A stretch of 64,000 nucleotides of DNA from Darksidea phi (taxonomy: Eukaryota; Ascomycota; Dothideomycetes; Pleosporales; Lentitheciaceae): positions 1 through 64,000 of the forward strand of contig JASJFT010000072.1 of the NCBI GenBank assembly GCA_030770425.1. Reading direction: 5' to 3'. Made by a program: the position numbers and the translations under genes. Position 1 is the first letter of the stretch. Every line of letters begins with the position of its first letter. The notes below the pieces were generated by a model. The model ran no database searches, was not told where the DNA came from, and saw only the letters and a program-made list of their open reading frames with translations. Of this stretch, positions 1 to 15,104 are shown piece after piece.

Positions 1-3000
1 TTAATTATTCTACTCTTTTTATATATAATTAAAATTTTAGTACTAGTCTTTAGATATATATAGTTTATTATTAAGTAGAAAAACTCCTTTATAATAGTAT
101 AGTTACGTAATATAGCTTTTCCTTAAAAAAAAAAAAAAAAAAAAAAGTATATAGATAATATTAATAGTCTATTAATTCTATATAATTTTAAGATTATTAA
201 TCTTAAATATCTCTTCTATTCTATTATCTTACTTCTATTAATACTTAAAATAGCTCCGAAGCTCTTTTACTACTATTTAAAATTAATTCTTTTACTAAAA
301 TTAATATTAAATTACTATAAATATTCCTTAGATATTCTAATAATATAGTACTTAATAGACTTTCTATACTAAAGTCTTCTAAATATTAAAATTATTAACT
401 ACCCGTCGGATAGCTAGATTCTAGATTAACTTTTTAAAAAGGTAGCTATCTTTTATAAAGAAGATCTATATAGTCTTTATCTAACTTTTTTTCTTACTTC
501 TTAATAGTCTATTAGGTTTATATACTATATATAGGAAGTAAGTAATCTCTTCTAATTTATTTAAATAGTTATTATTAAGAATTCTTAAATTAGTAATAAA
601 GAAGACTTCTAATAACTTATTATATTTATTAATAATATAGTCTATAAATAGCTCTAAGTCTTTCTCTTCTTCCTAGAATTAAACTTATTCTTCTAGCTAA
701 AGATATCTTAATAAGGTATTAGTAATTATATTCTTCTTCTTAGGTCTATATTATATTTTAAAGTTCTAAAGTAGAATTATAATAAACTATTAATTTATTA
801 TTAATCTAGGAAGATTAGTAGATAACTAATTAAGTTATATAATTAAGATACTAGTATTAGTCTTAATAGTAAATTAAGTACTATAAAGATATAGACTAAA
901 CTTCTTTAATATTTAAAGTACTATCTTATATTCTAATTTAGTAGAGTACTACTTTAATTTAGTTTTAGACTATAATATACTTTTAAATCTAATAAGGTAT
1001 TAAAGATTATTCTCTCTAACCTATTTAAATACTATTTTATTATCTTATTAACTAGTATCTATATATAGATAAACTCGGTATTCTAATTTAATATCTAGTA
1101 CTACTAAAGTAGGTACTAATATAATATTAGTCTTTAAGATTCTTATAGCTTTTCTTTAAAGTTCTCTTTATATCTATTTAATATCCTTATAAAGTAGTTA
1201 GAATAAGGGTTCTACTTTAAAGAAAAAGTAAAAGATCTATTACTAATAGTAAATATAGATTCTAATAAACTATTAGACCTTCTTAATATTTCTATATTCT
1301 AGCTAGTCCTAAATCTTTACTACCTTACTACTATTAGGAAATTACTCTTTAATACCTACTTTATAGCCTATAATACCTAATTAGAAGACTTTCTAATAGA
1401 ACTTTATATCTAATACTATTATCTTTATATACTTAATATCTATTATTATTATATCTAGTTTTTAGATATACTTAAATATATATTAGTAGACTCTAGATAA
1501 TACTTCTTCTTTATTATAAGTACTAGAAGGACTAGCTACTATAATATTATTAATAAATAGTAATATATTAGAGAAGTATTTCTCTAGAATCTTTATTACT
1601 ATTCTTTAAAATACTACTACTAAATTAGTTATATCTATTAGAATAGTATACTATCTTACTAGTTTAATAGATATCTAAAAGGCTATCTTATCCCTTAAAC
1701 TTATATAAAATAGTATCTAATTATAGCCTAAGAATAGATTAAAGAGTAAATAGATAGCTCTTCTAACTAGCTACTCTAAAAACTTATTAATAGAAGGTAG
1801 GAGGTTTATATCCCTCTTAGTAAAATTATTTAAGATTTAAGTATTATTAATTAATTAGTAGTCTCTATTCTTCTTAAATATTAGAAATTATAGGTTATAA
1901 TATTAGCTATTATATATCTTAAGGGTACCTTAAATAATTCTTTTATAAATTATTTAAATAGTAATTAATTTAAGTCTTTTAGAGTATTAAAAGTCTTTTA
2001 CTTACTAGGTCTTATAAAGTACTATCTAAATCTAATATAAAGGCGCTATATTAAAATAGATAGTTATTATCTTTAAGAAATCCTATACTAAAATACCCTT
2101 TTAATAGTATATTAGTTTATATATAAGTTCTACTTTAGTAGATTAAAGATCCTCTTTAATATATATCTTCTTTATTTAACTAAATATTAACTACTAATCT
2201 TTTAAGAAGTTAGTATATCTAGGCTTAAAGATCTTATTAAATATATCTACTTTTACTTTCCTTAGTAACGTATACTTAAGTTACTATTAGATAACTCTTT
2301 CTTTTTAATCTTTTCTTTTAAAATCTATCTTAATATCCTTATAGGGCTTATTAATAGATTAAATCTTTTTATTAACTATTTTATAGAGAGTATTAATTTA
2401 TCTATTTTATTATTAAAAATACTAATTTCTTCTTATAGTACGTTAACTTATCTCTAAAAGTATTCGCTTAATCTTAGTATTAGGGTCTAAATCTTAATTT
2501 AACTCCTTATTATAACTATTTAGATAAATTAACCCCCTCTATTTAAAATATTACTAATATTAACTAATTATTAATACTTCTAATACCTTTATTCTATTTA
2601 CTTCTTTATTAGTCGTCTACTACGGAGGTACTAGTACCTTTATTCCCCCTCTATTCTTCTCTTCCTCCTCTTCTACCTTCTTAATACCCTCTCCTTCTAA
2701 TAGAAAGTTAATAGTATTAGCTTTAGTAAAAGCTAATATATTATTAACCTCTACTTTATTAGTAATATAGTTATAATTATTTAAGTTATTTAAATTAATA
2801 TTACTACTACTTTCTATATCTCTATTAGACCCCTTCTAATCCTCTAATAGTTGAAGTTCTAAGTATTAATAGAATAGGGAATATACTACCCTAGAAGGTA
2901 TACTCCCTAGGCTTTTCCTAAAGGGCTATTATCTATCTTATAGTTAGCTATTAGAACTAGATCTAACCTAAGGAATAAAATAGTCTTCTATCTATCTAGT

Positions 3001-6000
3001 ATAGTAATTTTATAGTAATAATAGCCTATTAGAGTAAATTTTATCTCTAAATATATAATTATATATTAAAGAGTACCTAGTATTAATAGCTTCTAAATAT
3101 TCTTTATAACCTTAAAATAGATAGATATAATAATAGTATTAATTATTACTAGTATATTATAAACTATCTTTACGTACTTATCTATTAATCTATTAGTAGT
3201 AACTATTCTAGTATACTCTTTAAGTAGAAGATAACTTTAGTCTTTATTCTAAATATAGATATTTAATACTTATATAGTAAAGAGATATATTATATTTAAT
3301 TTTATATTATTATTAAGAATTACCTTATAAAGGTTATCTATTATAGTAATCTAATAGATAGAAATCTCTAATTTTATAGTTATTACTTTAAGCTAGCCTT
3401 CGAAATATTTATATTTATCTATTATAATATAATCTAACTTATTATTATATCTATCTCTAGTTTCTTAGATATTATAGTACTAAGCTATTTATACTTCGAG
3501 TATCTCTCTAATTTATTAAGTTAAATATAGGTTTAAAGTCTAAAGCTTTATTAGTATAAATAGATCTAAGTCTACTATTATTTCTCTTCTATCTATAGTA
3601 TATATCTCTTTTAATTTACTACTAGAGTTATAGCTTCTTACTTACTTAGCTATATTAAGAAGTTTTAATATAGTATTAATAATCTAGTCTTAAGATAATA
3701 GTATAGCTACTATTAGTCTATAAACTTCCTACTAAAGAGTAATAACTAGAATTAAACTTATTATTAGTTACTAAATTATATATATTAACTCTTTATTAGT
3801 AGATATCTATATAATTACTACCTTTAGTATCTTTCTTTTAATAACTAGTTAAAATTCTTAGTTTATCTAAACGATCTATAAACTTAATACTTCTAATACT
3901 ACTCTTTAATCTAAAGGTTACTCTATTATATCTATTATAGCTTCTTTATTTAGATTAAATATAGGGATAGAACTATAAAACTTTCTAATTACTTATTAAT
4001 ACTATTCTATCTCGTTAGCCTCCTCTATTAGAAGATTAATAGGTTTAATATTCTTAATTTTTACCTTCGACTTTAGCTTTATAATATAGTTATCTAATAC
4101 CTTATTAGTTACTATAAGGAAATAATTCTAGTCTCTTATCTTAATACTATTTACTTCTATTAATAATACTTTAGTACTCTTAATTACTAGTTATTTTTAT
4201 AGTATATAATAAAAAGCTATAACCTTCTCTAAACTCTCCTTCTTAAGAGCTAATAACTTATTATTAATAGTATTATTTACTATTTTAATAGTATTTATAT
4301 TACTACTAGTTACTAGGTAGTTTTTCTTTCTATCGAGCTCTTTTATATTAGTAAATAGTCTTATTAACTCTATATTAGTTACTCTATAGTACTCTATTAT
4401 TTAAGAAATAAGATACTTTTATATATTATTAAGAGTAGTATAAGATCTTTAGTTATAAAGTTTCTTTCTATAAAGATAAAATAAACTATAATACTATTTA
4501 AACTAGCTAGTCTTCTTATTCTTCTTCTTATAATATTAATTATTATTAAGAAACTTTCTTTATAAAAGGTATCTTTAAATTTAATAGTTTATTAAGCTAT
4601 AAATAATATATTCTATTTTCTAGAACTTCTAATTACTAATTATTTATATATTTACCTTTAGATTTTATATCTAATTATAGAAGCTTATATATAATTTATT
4701 ATTATACTTAAAATAGAGAATAGATTTAATTAATTTATAGAAAGTATAGTAATAATTATTCTTTTATACGAATACTAATTAGGTTATAAAGATATTCTAC
4801 TACTAAATATTAAACTACTATTAGATTAAAATTAATCTTTTTATACTATTAATAAGCTACTTAATCTAAGAATTAGATAGTAACTAAGTAATTACTATTA
4901 ACCTTTCTAATAGTACTATAGGCTTTTATTACTAAGGACGTATAAACTTAACTAGATAGAGAAGTTACTACTTAATATAAGCTTTAATCTCCTTACGTAT
5001 TAGTTAGCTAGTTACTAGACTAATATCTAGGCTTAGTATAAGTATAGCTTCTTTCTATTTATATAATAATTAGAGGTACTAGTATATCTTCTTTAACTTA
5101 AAGAAATATATATCTTTATTAACTAGTTAGTACTTTTTATCTATATTAAATATAATTATTATTTAGTTATTATATTTTAACTCTTTAAAGAATAACTATT
5201 TAAGCTTAATCTCTATAATTTATAATTAGTTTAATACTCTACTATTATATATTAAGAACTAGTAATAGTATTTATTAAGTAGAAGAAGTAATTAATAGAC
5301 CTCTACTAGTTATAATTTAAAAAAGATATAAATAGTCTTCTATTATTTAATATCTCTACTAGTATATTTCTTCTAGAGTACTAATTTAAATATAGTTTAA
5401 CTTTATATTAAAAATATATAATAATATATCTTAATAATATATACTTTTTAAAATAAATTATAGAAATAGAAAAAAAACTTCTTCTTATTCTATTTATTTT
5501 ACTCTACTTCGTCCGTACTAAACTTATAGTTTTTTAAAAACTATATAATATTTATACTAGTAAATAATAATATATTAGAATTATATAGTAAAAATAGAAA
5601 ATAGATATTTATTCTTTTACTAATTAATTACTAAGATTAGTCTATAATAGGAATAGTAGCTACTCTAAGAATTAGTAGATTAAATACTAGTACTAGTAGT
5701 TTCTTAGACTTCTTCTTCTAAAGTTCTAGATAGTAAAGCTTATAGTCTATTATATTATCTTTATTATTATCTAACTTATTCTTACTTTTAGAGCTATTAT
5801 CTAAGCTAACTTTACTAACTCTAGTATAAAACTAATAACTCTTCTAGATATCCTTCTTTCCTAACTTCTTCTAAATTAATTAGATTAGATATTTCTTTTT
5901 TTAATTATATTTTATCTTCTTTCTTTTCTTTTTACTTTTTTTTTTCTAGACTAGTCTTACTCTAAAGTACTAGTAGGTATATTAATAAATAATAAATCTT

Positions 6001-6527
6001 TAACCTTAAAGATCTTTTCTTTTCTTTTATTAACTAAGTTTTCTTTCTATTTAAGGGGTAGTTAGTTACTTAACTAGGAGTATTTAAAGGGTAACTACTT
6101 AAAGCTAACTAGTACTATCTTAAATATTAACTAATAAAGTTTCGACTAAGTATAGTAATAATAATAAGAAAGTATATTTAGTACTTTTAATTTTTTAAAA
6201 GATATTACTCTTATATACCTTCTTTATCCTTATAAACTAGTTAGTATTATTATTTTACTTAGATCTACTAATATTAGTATTAACCTTCTAACCCGATAAC
6301 TATACTATAGTACTAGTAGTTCGTATTATTATATCCTTTTTCTCTTTCTACTAATAGATAAGATCTAATAGAGAGCTATACTATTCTCTTTAATTTTATA
6401 CTAAGATTTCTAAATATTCTAACTATATACTTCTCTTTCGGGAATCCCCTATAATTCCTTTTACTAGAATTTCTAAAATATTCTAACTAAGTACTTTCCT
6501 TTTAGAGATTTTCTATTATTATCTAAT
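1..6527 (-). mobile_element. RIP-degraded Ty3/gypsy retrotransposon remnant, running off the left edge
   Basis: This is extreme AT-rich sequence in which CpA and TpG dinucleotides are almost missing while TpA dominates, the footprint of repeat-induced point mutation. No open frame survives. Reading the minus strand through stops at about 1480-1720 gives a reverse-transcriptase core (KILEKYFSNILLFINNIIVA), where FINN is the expected F-V-D-D altered by C-to-T changes. At about 800-1100 an RNase H-like stretch follows (KKFSLYLYSTQFTIKT). The order RT then RNase H with decreasing coordinate places the element on the minus strand. Its integrase and 3' LTR would lie left of the window. No LTR pair is visible, and the upstream gag side (about 2.3-6.5 kb) is too degraded to read. 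Part of this stretch may be nested or unrelated RIP-hit repeats. Confidence 0.65.
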
Positions 6528-6713
6528 TATAAGGTACGTATAGGTAGATAGGTATAAAAATACTAAGGTAGTAAAAGGGTTATATTTAGATAGAGATAAG
6601 ATAAATTCTTAAGAAGACGTAATAGTAGAACGTAGAACTATATAAGATCCGGTATATAACTATAACTAGGCCGATAATAATCTAGAAGTCCTTTAGTAGA
6701 AGTAGATATAATA
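6528..6713 (-). repeat. 3' LTR of the chromovirus (left copy)
   Basis: This 186-bp copy is colinear with 14919-15104 and differs mainly by C/T and G/A transitions, as expected for RIP. The adjacent purine-rich tract on the minus strand (about 6714-6735) identifies it as the 3' LTR. The preceding pentamer is ctaat. Confidence 0.85.
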
Positions 6714-9700
6714 TAGCCTCCCCCTTTCCTAAAGGCCGTCCCGGCCCTTATAGAGAGTTATTTACTACGACGTATTCTATTAGTCTTCTTACTTTCTTTA
6801 GAAAAGTTTATCTAAGTATCTATACTCCTAAAAAACCCTATTTCTAAAGAAAAAATAATTTTATAGAGAAGACCTTTTAGGTATTTAATATCTATATTAT
6901 ATCCTACTACCTTATTAGGGGGTTTCTATAGTCCTTTTAGCCTCGTAGCCCTTAATCCTAACCTTATAATATATAGTTAGTTTAATTAAAAAGTATATAT
7001 AATTTAAGTATTAATCTATTATTAGTATACGTTTATAACTTTTATCTATTACTATTATAGCTTATAGTCTATACGTATTCTTATAAGTTCTTATACTAGT
7101 AGTAATAGCGTCGCCGCTCCTCTTATAGGCGATTTTCGATAACTTCTATCTAGTAGATACTTACTATCTTTATATAAAAGCTATTTATTAAGTATAATCT
7201 CTATAATTACTTCGCTTACTTATAATATCTTTATAAAGGCTTTAGAACTAGCCTAGACTCTATTTAATTTAGTCTTAATATCTATTATAATAATATAACC
7301 CGATAGTACTTAGTAATTATTAACTACTACCTATTATAACTTATAATTATATTAAATTACTTATTTATCTATAGCTCTTCTAGTAAGAGAAATTCCGTTT
7401 ATATCTTTATAGACATTTATCTAAGAGATAATAAATTACTATATATTATATCTCTTTAGATACCTTTATTTCTATATTTTTAAGCTCTTACTAGTAAGTA
7501 CCTAGAACGTTATTAGCTTAGATATAGAATAATCTCTCTTAGTATAAGTATAAGAAGGTATATCTATTTCTAAATTTCTCTACTTTATTCCTTAATACTC
7601 TTAAGATCCTATTTCTTATTATAATTACCTTTACTAGCTAGTATAGTAATACTATCCTTCCTAAGTATATTTATACTCTTTCTATCTATTTAGAGCCGTA
7701 GCCCTCCCTTATATATTATTAGTATATAAATTACCTTCTCTAATTTATATAGGAGTTTAATATAGCTAAGCTCTATTAGATTACTTCGAGTAACTAGTAC
7801 TAAAAGGCTAATATCTATACTACTTATAGTAGGTATAAAGCTCGTTATTAGACTTATTTAGTAGTATATACTAGTCTTCCCTTCTTCCTACTAACGTAGT
7901 TCTACTAATAATTTATATAAATTAAGTCTACTTTCTACTACTACTTTAACCTTCTTACCTTTACTATTAAGTATATCTAATATTATAACGTCTAAGCTAC
8001 TCGTAATAATAAAGATATAAATTCTAATATACTTAAGAAGATTTAGTAGGATATATAATTTTATACTTTTAATATTAATACTAGTTAGAATTAGTATAAG
8101 GCTAAGTAGAAGCGTCTAATTAAGGATACTAGTAGTAAGGTAGAATTACGTTAGGCTATAACTATAGTATATAAGCTTAACTTTTAGTACTATTAGATAT
8201 ATTCTACTATCTTTCTAATAGCTTCCCGTACTAATTCCTCTAATATAGATTAGATAGTATTAGCTATTTAGTATCTACTAACTTCGTAGCCTCTACTACC
8301 TATAAGACTTACTTTATTAAATATAACTCTTCGACTAGTACGCCTCTTAGAACTACTAATTATAAGTATTATTAGTACTATTATAGCCCTAATATTCCTA
8401 ATAGAAATATTATTAGTAGAGGTATAATATCTATTACCTCTTAGAAGAGGGTACTACGAAGCTCCTTTAGAAACTTCTTACCTAATATATATAGCTTACT
8501 TAAATCGTCTATAGACTATATAGTACTTAGTTAAGGTTCCTATTACTAGGGTATATAGATAGAATAAATATCTATATTAAAAATCTAGCTTATTAATTCT
8601 AATATTATTATTATTAGTTAGTCTATCTATTACTATAATTTATAAAGGCTAGCTTTACTAAATCCTTTAAGTCGTAGCTTATTACTAAAGTAGATAATAT
8701 CCTCTTTTTTAGCTAATTATTCCGCTTATATAGTATCCCCTAAGCGGGGTCTTAAGATTATCTTTTAGTTAAATCTCTTAGTCCTTCCTTTATATTAATA
8801 TTACTTATATAGTCTACCCCTTTAGGATTTCTTATATACGTTATTATTCCTTTATAAAGGTTACGATACTTCTTTAGTAGCTTTCTATTTTAGGTAATCT
8901 AATATTTAATTATCTAGATTCGTCTAATATTTCGTAAGAACCTTATTATAATTATTAAAAGAGGTCTTAGACTTCTATATACTATTCTTATATAATTAAT
9001 CTAGCTACTTTATAAAGAAAAGCTTCTTATTATATACTATCTTATAAGTAAAGATAGCTTTAACTTTATATTAATCGTCGTCGTTAAGCTTTAGATACTA
9101 TATAAACTTAGGTTTAAAATTTAGACCTTCTTTTAACTCTACCTATTTCTTTAGAAGAGATATATAGAAGATAGGATATAGCTAAAATATTAATAAAGGT
9201 AGCTTAAGCTAATAGCTTAGCTTTTTATACTTAGTTTAAATAGTAAAGGGTCCTAAGTACTTCGTATCTAACTTTTTTAAAGGGCGCTTAGTCTTAATAT
9301 TAGTAGCCTTTAAGATTACCTTTTTACTAATAGTAAAATACTTACTCGTTCTCTTTAAGTTATACTAATATTATTAGCTCTTCTAAGTATAGGTTAATAT
9401 ATTTTAAGTATTAGAAAATTACTATACCTAACTAGTTAGAAAGTTAATAACTCTTTAATATATACTTAAGGTCTTTCTATCTATACTCTAGTCGCCGGGT
9501 AGTTAACGAAGCTAATACTTATCTTCTATATTGTTAAAACTCTTAGATTTAATACCCGTTACGACCTTAATAAAATATATACTATAATTTAAATAAATCT
9601 TAGAGTTATACGCGTATTCTACTATTAAAAGTAGCTAATACTAGTTATCTTATTAATAGTTTAGGTATATCTATAGGTATACTTTAAGCTCCTAATTCTA

Positions 9701-12700
9701 ACGTTTAGTTTAGCTATCTATTTATAGGTAGAAGGCTATACTTATTTATTATTTAATATTAAAATAAAAATATATATCTAATTAGAATTTACTAGTAAAG
9801 ATAGAACTCTAATCTAAGATTAGTAATAATAGGGGTCTAACCTTTATAAATACTTCTATAAATAATAGGTTAACTAATATACTTATAGTAATATTCTTTA
9901 TTATAAGTAGATACTAAACTAGCTTTAAAAAGTAATTAATAAGTATTAGTATTATATTATAGACGTTACCCTTAGAATCTTTAAATTCTAATAGATTAGT
10001 AATAAAGTTTAGGGAGTAATTATACTATAGCTTCTATAATAAGAGGATTAGTTCTAGTAAGCCCTATAGCTTATACCTTTATACTTTATTTATTTAGTAT
10101 ACTATATAGTCTTATACGTACGTATTAACCTCTACTTAAAGCTTTAGCTAATAGTACTTCCTTTATAAGAGTTTAATAGTCTTATCTACTTTATAATAAC
10201 CCCCTAAGGGGTTATTATAATTTCTCGTAAAAATAGCTTAATAAAGAGCTTTATTATTAGGAATCTATACTTTCCCTATTCTTCGAAGGATACCCTTCGA
10301 ATCTATAATCTATAAAGATATATTCTTTTATTTTTTTCTACTCTTAGACTTTTATATATACTATATATTCTTATAATAGACTATATTATATTCCTATACT
10401 TTCTAAATATAGTCTAATAGTAGCCCGGAGGTTTCCTAGCTAAAGGGCGAGTTATCGTTTATAGCTTCTAGTAAAGACTTATATAATATAAAGGTAGAAA
10501 ATACTTTATAATATTAAAAGAATATTAAAGTTAGATTTAAGCCTTCTAATTATTCTTTAGGTTTATCGTCCCCGTCTATAAATAGATTAAGGTTAATAGA
10601 TAATATATCGTTAAAAACTAGTACTATACTAGGGAATCCTATAGTAGAATAGTTTACGTCGTCTTCGAATTCCTAATAGATTACTTATAAATCCTTATTA
10701 GTAAGATTAGATTTATATACTATCTAATCTTTAGTATATAGAGTTATAGGCTTCCGAAGTACCTATATTTAGAGTTTATTTTAGAGTATAAAAAGTATAA
10801 TATTTCTTAATACCCTTCTCTTTCTAAGCTAAAAGCCTTTAATATAATTAAATCGTTATAATAATATATTAGCTAGATTCTTTATACTAGGCTTATATTT
10901 AATCTTAAAATCGAAATAAGCTAACTCTTTAGCCTAATATACTTACTTAGGTAAGAGTACCTTTATAGTTATAAAATATCTTAGATTATTATAATTATAT
11001 AGTATATAAATAGTATTTAAAGTATACTTAAAATAGTATTACTACTATTTAAAGGTTTTTATAATAGCGAATAACTCTTTATTATAAGTATTCTACTAAA
11101 TCTATAGCCTAATAAACTTACGACTAAAGAATATAACTAGTTTTTAATATTTTTCTATTAAGAGTACTATTATTTATAACTATAATAGAATAGCTACTAT
11201 AATAAACTTAAAGGCGTTAGTAATAACTATTATAAGTTTTATTAAGTTAAAGTACTAAAGAATAGAGGCTCTTATAAAGAGTTTATAGAGTATAAGAAAT
11301 ATATTATATATATCCTTTAGCTAAAATTAAGAGACGTACTACTTTATAAAATCCTTTTTAATTTTCTTTAACTTTTCTATTAACGTATTCTTACTAGAAT
11401 CTTATTAGACTAGTATTAGATTCTACGTAGAGGTTATATATTCTAAAAGTAGATAAATAATATCTAAGTAGTTATATATAAATTATTAGTAAAAGTTTAT
11501 AAATTTAAGAAATACTTAAATATCCTAATAGCCCTTAGGCTTTAACTACTCTTTAATTATTTAGACCTATATTAGGTTTATAACTACCTCGTAAGGGGTT
11601 ACTATAAAGCTAAGAAACTCTACTAACTTTATAGAAAAGGTATACTTTAAGACTTTATAATAAAATCTCTAATTATATAATCTCTTAAGAACTTTACGAA
11701 TATATTATTTATAATCCTCCTCCTTCTTAGAGTATATAAGGATATTATCTAAATAAATAATATATATTTTATCTAATAGGCTACCTAAGGCCTTATAGAT
11801 ATACGACTAAAACGTAGTAAACGCGTTTATAAGACTAAATAGTATTATTAGATATTTAAAATAGCTATAGTATATTTTAAATATTATCTTCTACTTATCG
11901 CCCTTCTTAATATATAATTAATAATATACCTTATAGAGATTAAGTTTTATAAAGACCTTAGTTCTAGATAACTAATCTAATATCTCGCTTATAAGAGATA
12001 TAGAATAACGATTTTTAATTATTATCTTATTTAAACCCCTATAATTAATATATAATTAAAGTATATTATTAGCTTTAGATATAAAAAGTATTAGGACCTC
12101 TATTAAGAACTTATTAGGCTAAATCTACCCCTTTTTTAAAGAGTTATTAAGGTATTTCCTTAAGATTTTAAATTCTCTTCTAAAGAGATTATAAATAGGT
12201 AGATTTAATAATATCTTTTCCTTTTTAAGATTAATAATATAGTTATACTCTAAGTTAAAAGTAATTCTACTAGTAAGCTTAGAACTAAAGTACTAAAGTT
12301 AATTATAAAGATATTCTAGTATTTTTATAGCTTCCTTAGAGTCGATTTTTTTATTAGAATTATTATAAAAGGTATTTAGATAGTTCTTAAACTTCTATTA
12401 CCCCTTTTAATAAAGAGCTACGACCCTTTATAAAGGGATATTTATTATTAATACTATAACCTAAGAGATTATAGTCTTAGATAGCTATACTAATTTAGGG
12501 TATTACTTTATATAGTAGATAAGATAATTATAAAGTTATAGGACCTAATTTTTTAACTAAAGTAGACCTTACTTATTTTAATATTAAGTATTCTAAGGCT
12601 TATTATCCTCTAGGGTTCGTATTTTACTAATAGATATCTATAGATATTCTATAACCTTTACTATATTAAGAAATTAAAGTTAATACTCTTTTTTACTTAT

Positions 12701-14918
12701 AAGCGATTAAGTATAAAAGCTCTCTAGATATAGTATATATACTTTCTCCCTAGGTTATAGTTATTATATTAAGTTATTAAATATTATCTTAACTTTAATA
12801 TACTTAACTACTATACTTCTATTCTACTACTTAAAAGATTCCTTTTAATAATCTACTCGAAGGTCTATCTTGTATAGTTATAGCTAGTTAAGAATAAGAT
12901 TATAGCTATTTATAGGAGTAGTCTAAAATATCTAAAGATCTATTATTCTTATTATATTCTAAGAATTCTATATTATTATCGTAATAACGTATAGCTTTTC
13001 TAAATATAGTAGTATACTAAAGACTTAATATATTTATAACTTTATATATAATAATATCTTAAAGAGGTTCTATTATAGTATAAGGTCCTCCCTAATAATA
13101 TTTAAGTCTAATTTTATATTAAAAAGGCCCTAAGCCTATATTAGAACGTCTATAGGAAGGTATATTCTTATATTATTAATAATCTATAAAGATTTACTAT
13201 TAGTATTTAGTCCTAGTAGTATTATAGTAATATTAGTAACTAAGACTTATCTTTTTTTAAGAACGAATTAGCTTTCTCTTTATAAGTTTTATTTAACCTA
13301 TTATTACCTTTAGGGTAATACTTTTAATAGTTCTTCTTCTAGTTAGTCTTAGATTAGGATATTAATATTACGCTCTCGAAGCGTAATAGAGTTCTTAATA
13401 AAGACTATTTAGTATTATCCTACTAAGAGGGCTTCTAATCCTATTTCTTTTAGCTAAAATTACTTAAAGCTATTAAAGATATAATATACTTTCTACTTAT
13501 AATTAAATTAGGACTAGAAACCTTTAGAAGAGTAGCTAGTATAAAGATAGAGTATACTACTATCTCTATATCTTATAAAACGTATTTAAATTATAACTAA
13601 GTTCGTACGTTTTTAAGCTAGCCGCCCCTTTATATTTTATAATATAAAGGTTTTAGATACTTACTTTATACTATAGATATCTTTAATATATTAGGACTTA
13701 TATTACTACTAAAAGGCTTTACCTTTAGGATAACTTTATAAGTCGTAAAATAATTAAAAAAGAAGTTAAAGCTATCGTTCTAACGTTATTTAATATTCTA
13801 AAACTTAAAGTAGTTATTAAATTTTATTAGAATAGGGTTCTTTATAAGACTCTTAAGCTTTATCTATAACTAGGGCTATATAATAACTTTACTATTATTA
13901 ATAGCTTAAACTAGTAAGTTATAATATATATTATTCTTAATAAATATTATAATCTATATAGTACGTTTAAGGGTATTAGTAGTAGTAAAGTTAATTTAGA
14001 AGAGACTATTAATATCTCTAATTTAATAGTTTATAGCTTAGATTATTAGAATTTTCTTTAATAAGTCTAGTATAGGAGGATTCCTAATCTTAATTAGGTT
14101 AGATAGCCCCTAACGAGTATCGTCTACTAAGAGTAGGCTAATTATAGTCTAAAGGGTTACTATAGCTAGTTTAAAGGCTACTTAGACTATAATAAGATCT
14201 ATTCGTATAACCTTAATCTAGTTAACTAGTACGTCTTAGTATTAAAGATTAAGTAATATTTATACTACCTTAACTAAGAGTACTTTACCTAAGGCTAAAG
14301 TATAGATAGGTATAATATAGGCTATACCTAGGTAATTATTATCTATTAGGGTATTATTAGCTCCTAATATAGGTAGTATAGTAGGAGTTAAGGGTTAATA
14401 TAGTTAGAACTTACTTATATAAACCGTATTTTTATAGCTAGGTATTCTATTATTTTCTTATATAGATTAGTAATCCCTATTAATTATAGCTATTATTAAG
14501 GTTCTACTAAAAAATAGTAGTTTATTAAATACCTCTAAGGTATTTCCGTTATTATATTATATATAGATTATAGGGGTTTTAAAGACGTATTAACCCTCTT
14601 AAATATTTTTAGGATTAAATAGGTCCCCTAGCTAGTAATTATTCTTATCGTTTAATTCTAATTTCTAAACTTATTATCTACTAAACTTAAGACGCTACTA
14701 GTATACTTTATTAACTAGCTATATATTAGGATTATTTCGTCTACTAGATAAATAGATATTAAAGCGAGTACTCTTTTTCGAGTAGGTAGTATAAAAAGGT
14801 ATACTAATAGCTTTAAATAAACGTTATATAGTATAATTAATAAGAACTTTTAAAGTATTAACTTTTAGTATCGACGTCGTACTACTAGTTCTTAAAAAGG
14901 AGTAGAAAGGATTCGAAT

Positions 14919-15104
14919 TATAAGGTATATATAGATAGGTAGATATAGAAATACTAAGATAGTAAAAGGGTTATATTTAGATAGAGATAAGATAAATCCT
15001 TAAGAAGACGTAATAGTAGGACGTAGGACTATATAGGGTCCGGTACGTAACTATAGCCGGGCCGATAATAATCTAAGAGTCCTCCAGTAGAAGTAGGCGT
15101 AATA
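14919..15104 (-). repeat. 5' LTR of the chromovirus (right copy)
   Basis: This 186-bp copy is colinear with 6528-6713 and slightly less mutated (it keeps more G/C). On the minus strand the sequence just inside the element begins ATTCGAATCC, which resembles a tRNA T-arm and may be part of the primer-binding region. The following pentamer is ctagt. Confidence 0.85.

Larger units (their letters stand above)
6528..15104 (-). mobile_element. Complete but RIP-inactivated Ty3/gypsy chromovirus LTR retrotransposon
   Basis: Two 186-bp direct repeats bound an 8577-bp element. Read on the minus strand the LTR starts as TATTACGCC (ancestrally TGTTACGCC) and ends CCTTATA (ancestrally ...CA). A purine tract (AGGAAAGGGGGAGG on minus) abuts the left LTR, so that is the 3' LTR. 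Ghost domains run right to left: reverse transcriptase with FSLINAFTTF (about 11.82 kb; FGLTNAPATF type) and YLDNILIYSKKEE (about 11.72-11.76 kb; YLDD type); an integrase zinc-binding/core start at about 9.95-10.18 kb; an integrase C-terminal GPF module at about 9.25 kb; and a chromodomain-like segment at about 8.9-9.08 kb. Flanking pentamers ctaat/ctagt could be a mutated target-site duplication. Roughly 2.1 kb between chromodomain and 3' LTR (6.75-8.85 kb) is unassigned. Many in-frame stops make it immobile. Confidence 0.85.

Noticed and set aside
14911..14925. Possible tRNA gene (ATTCGAATCC resembles a T-arm) on the minus strand
   Set aside because: Only the T-arm-like stretch is present, directly inside the LTR, so it fits a primer-binding region rather than a cloverleaf.
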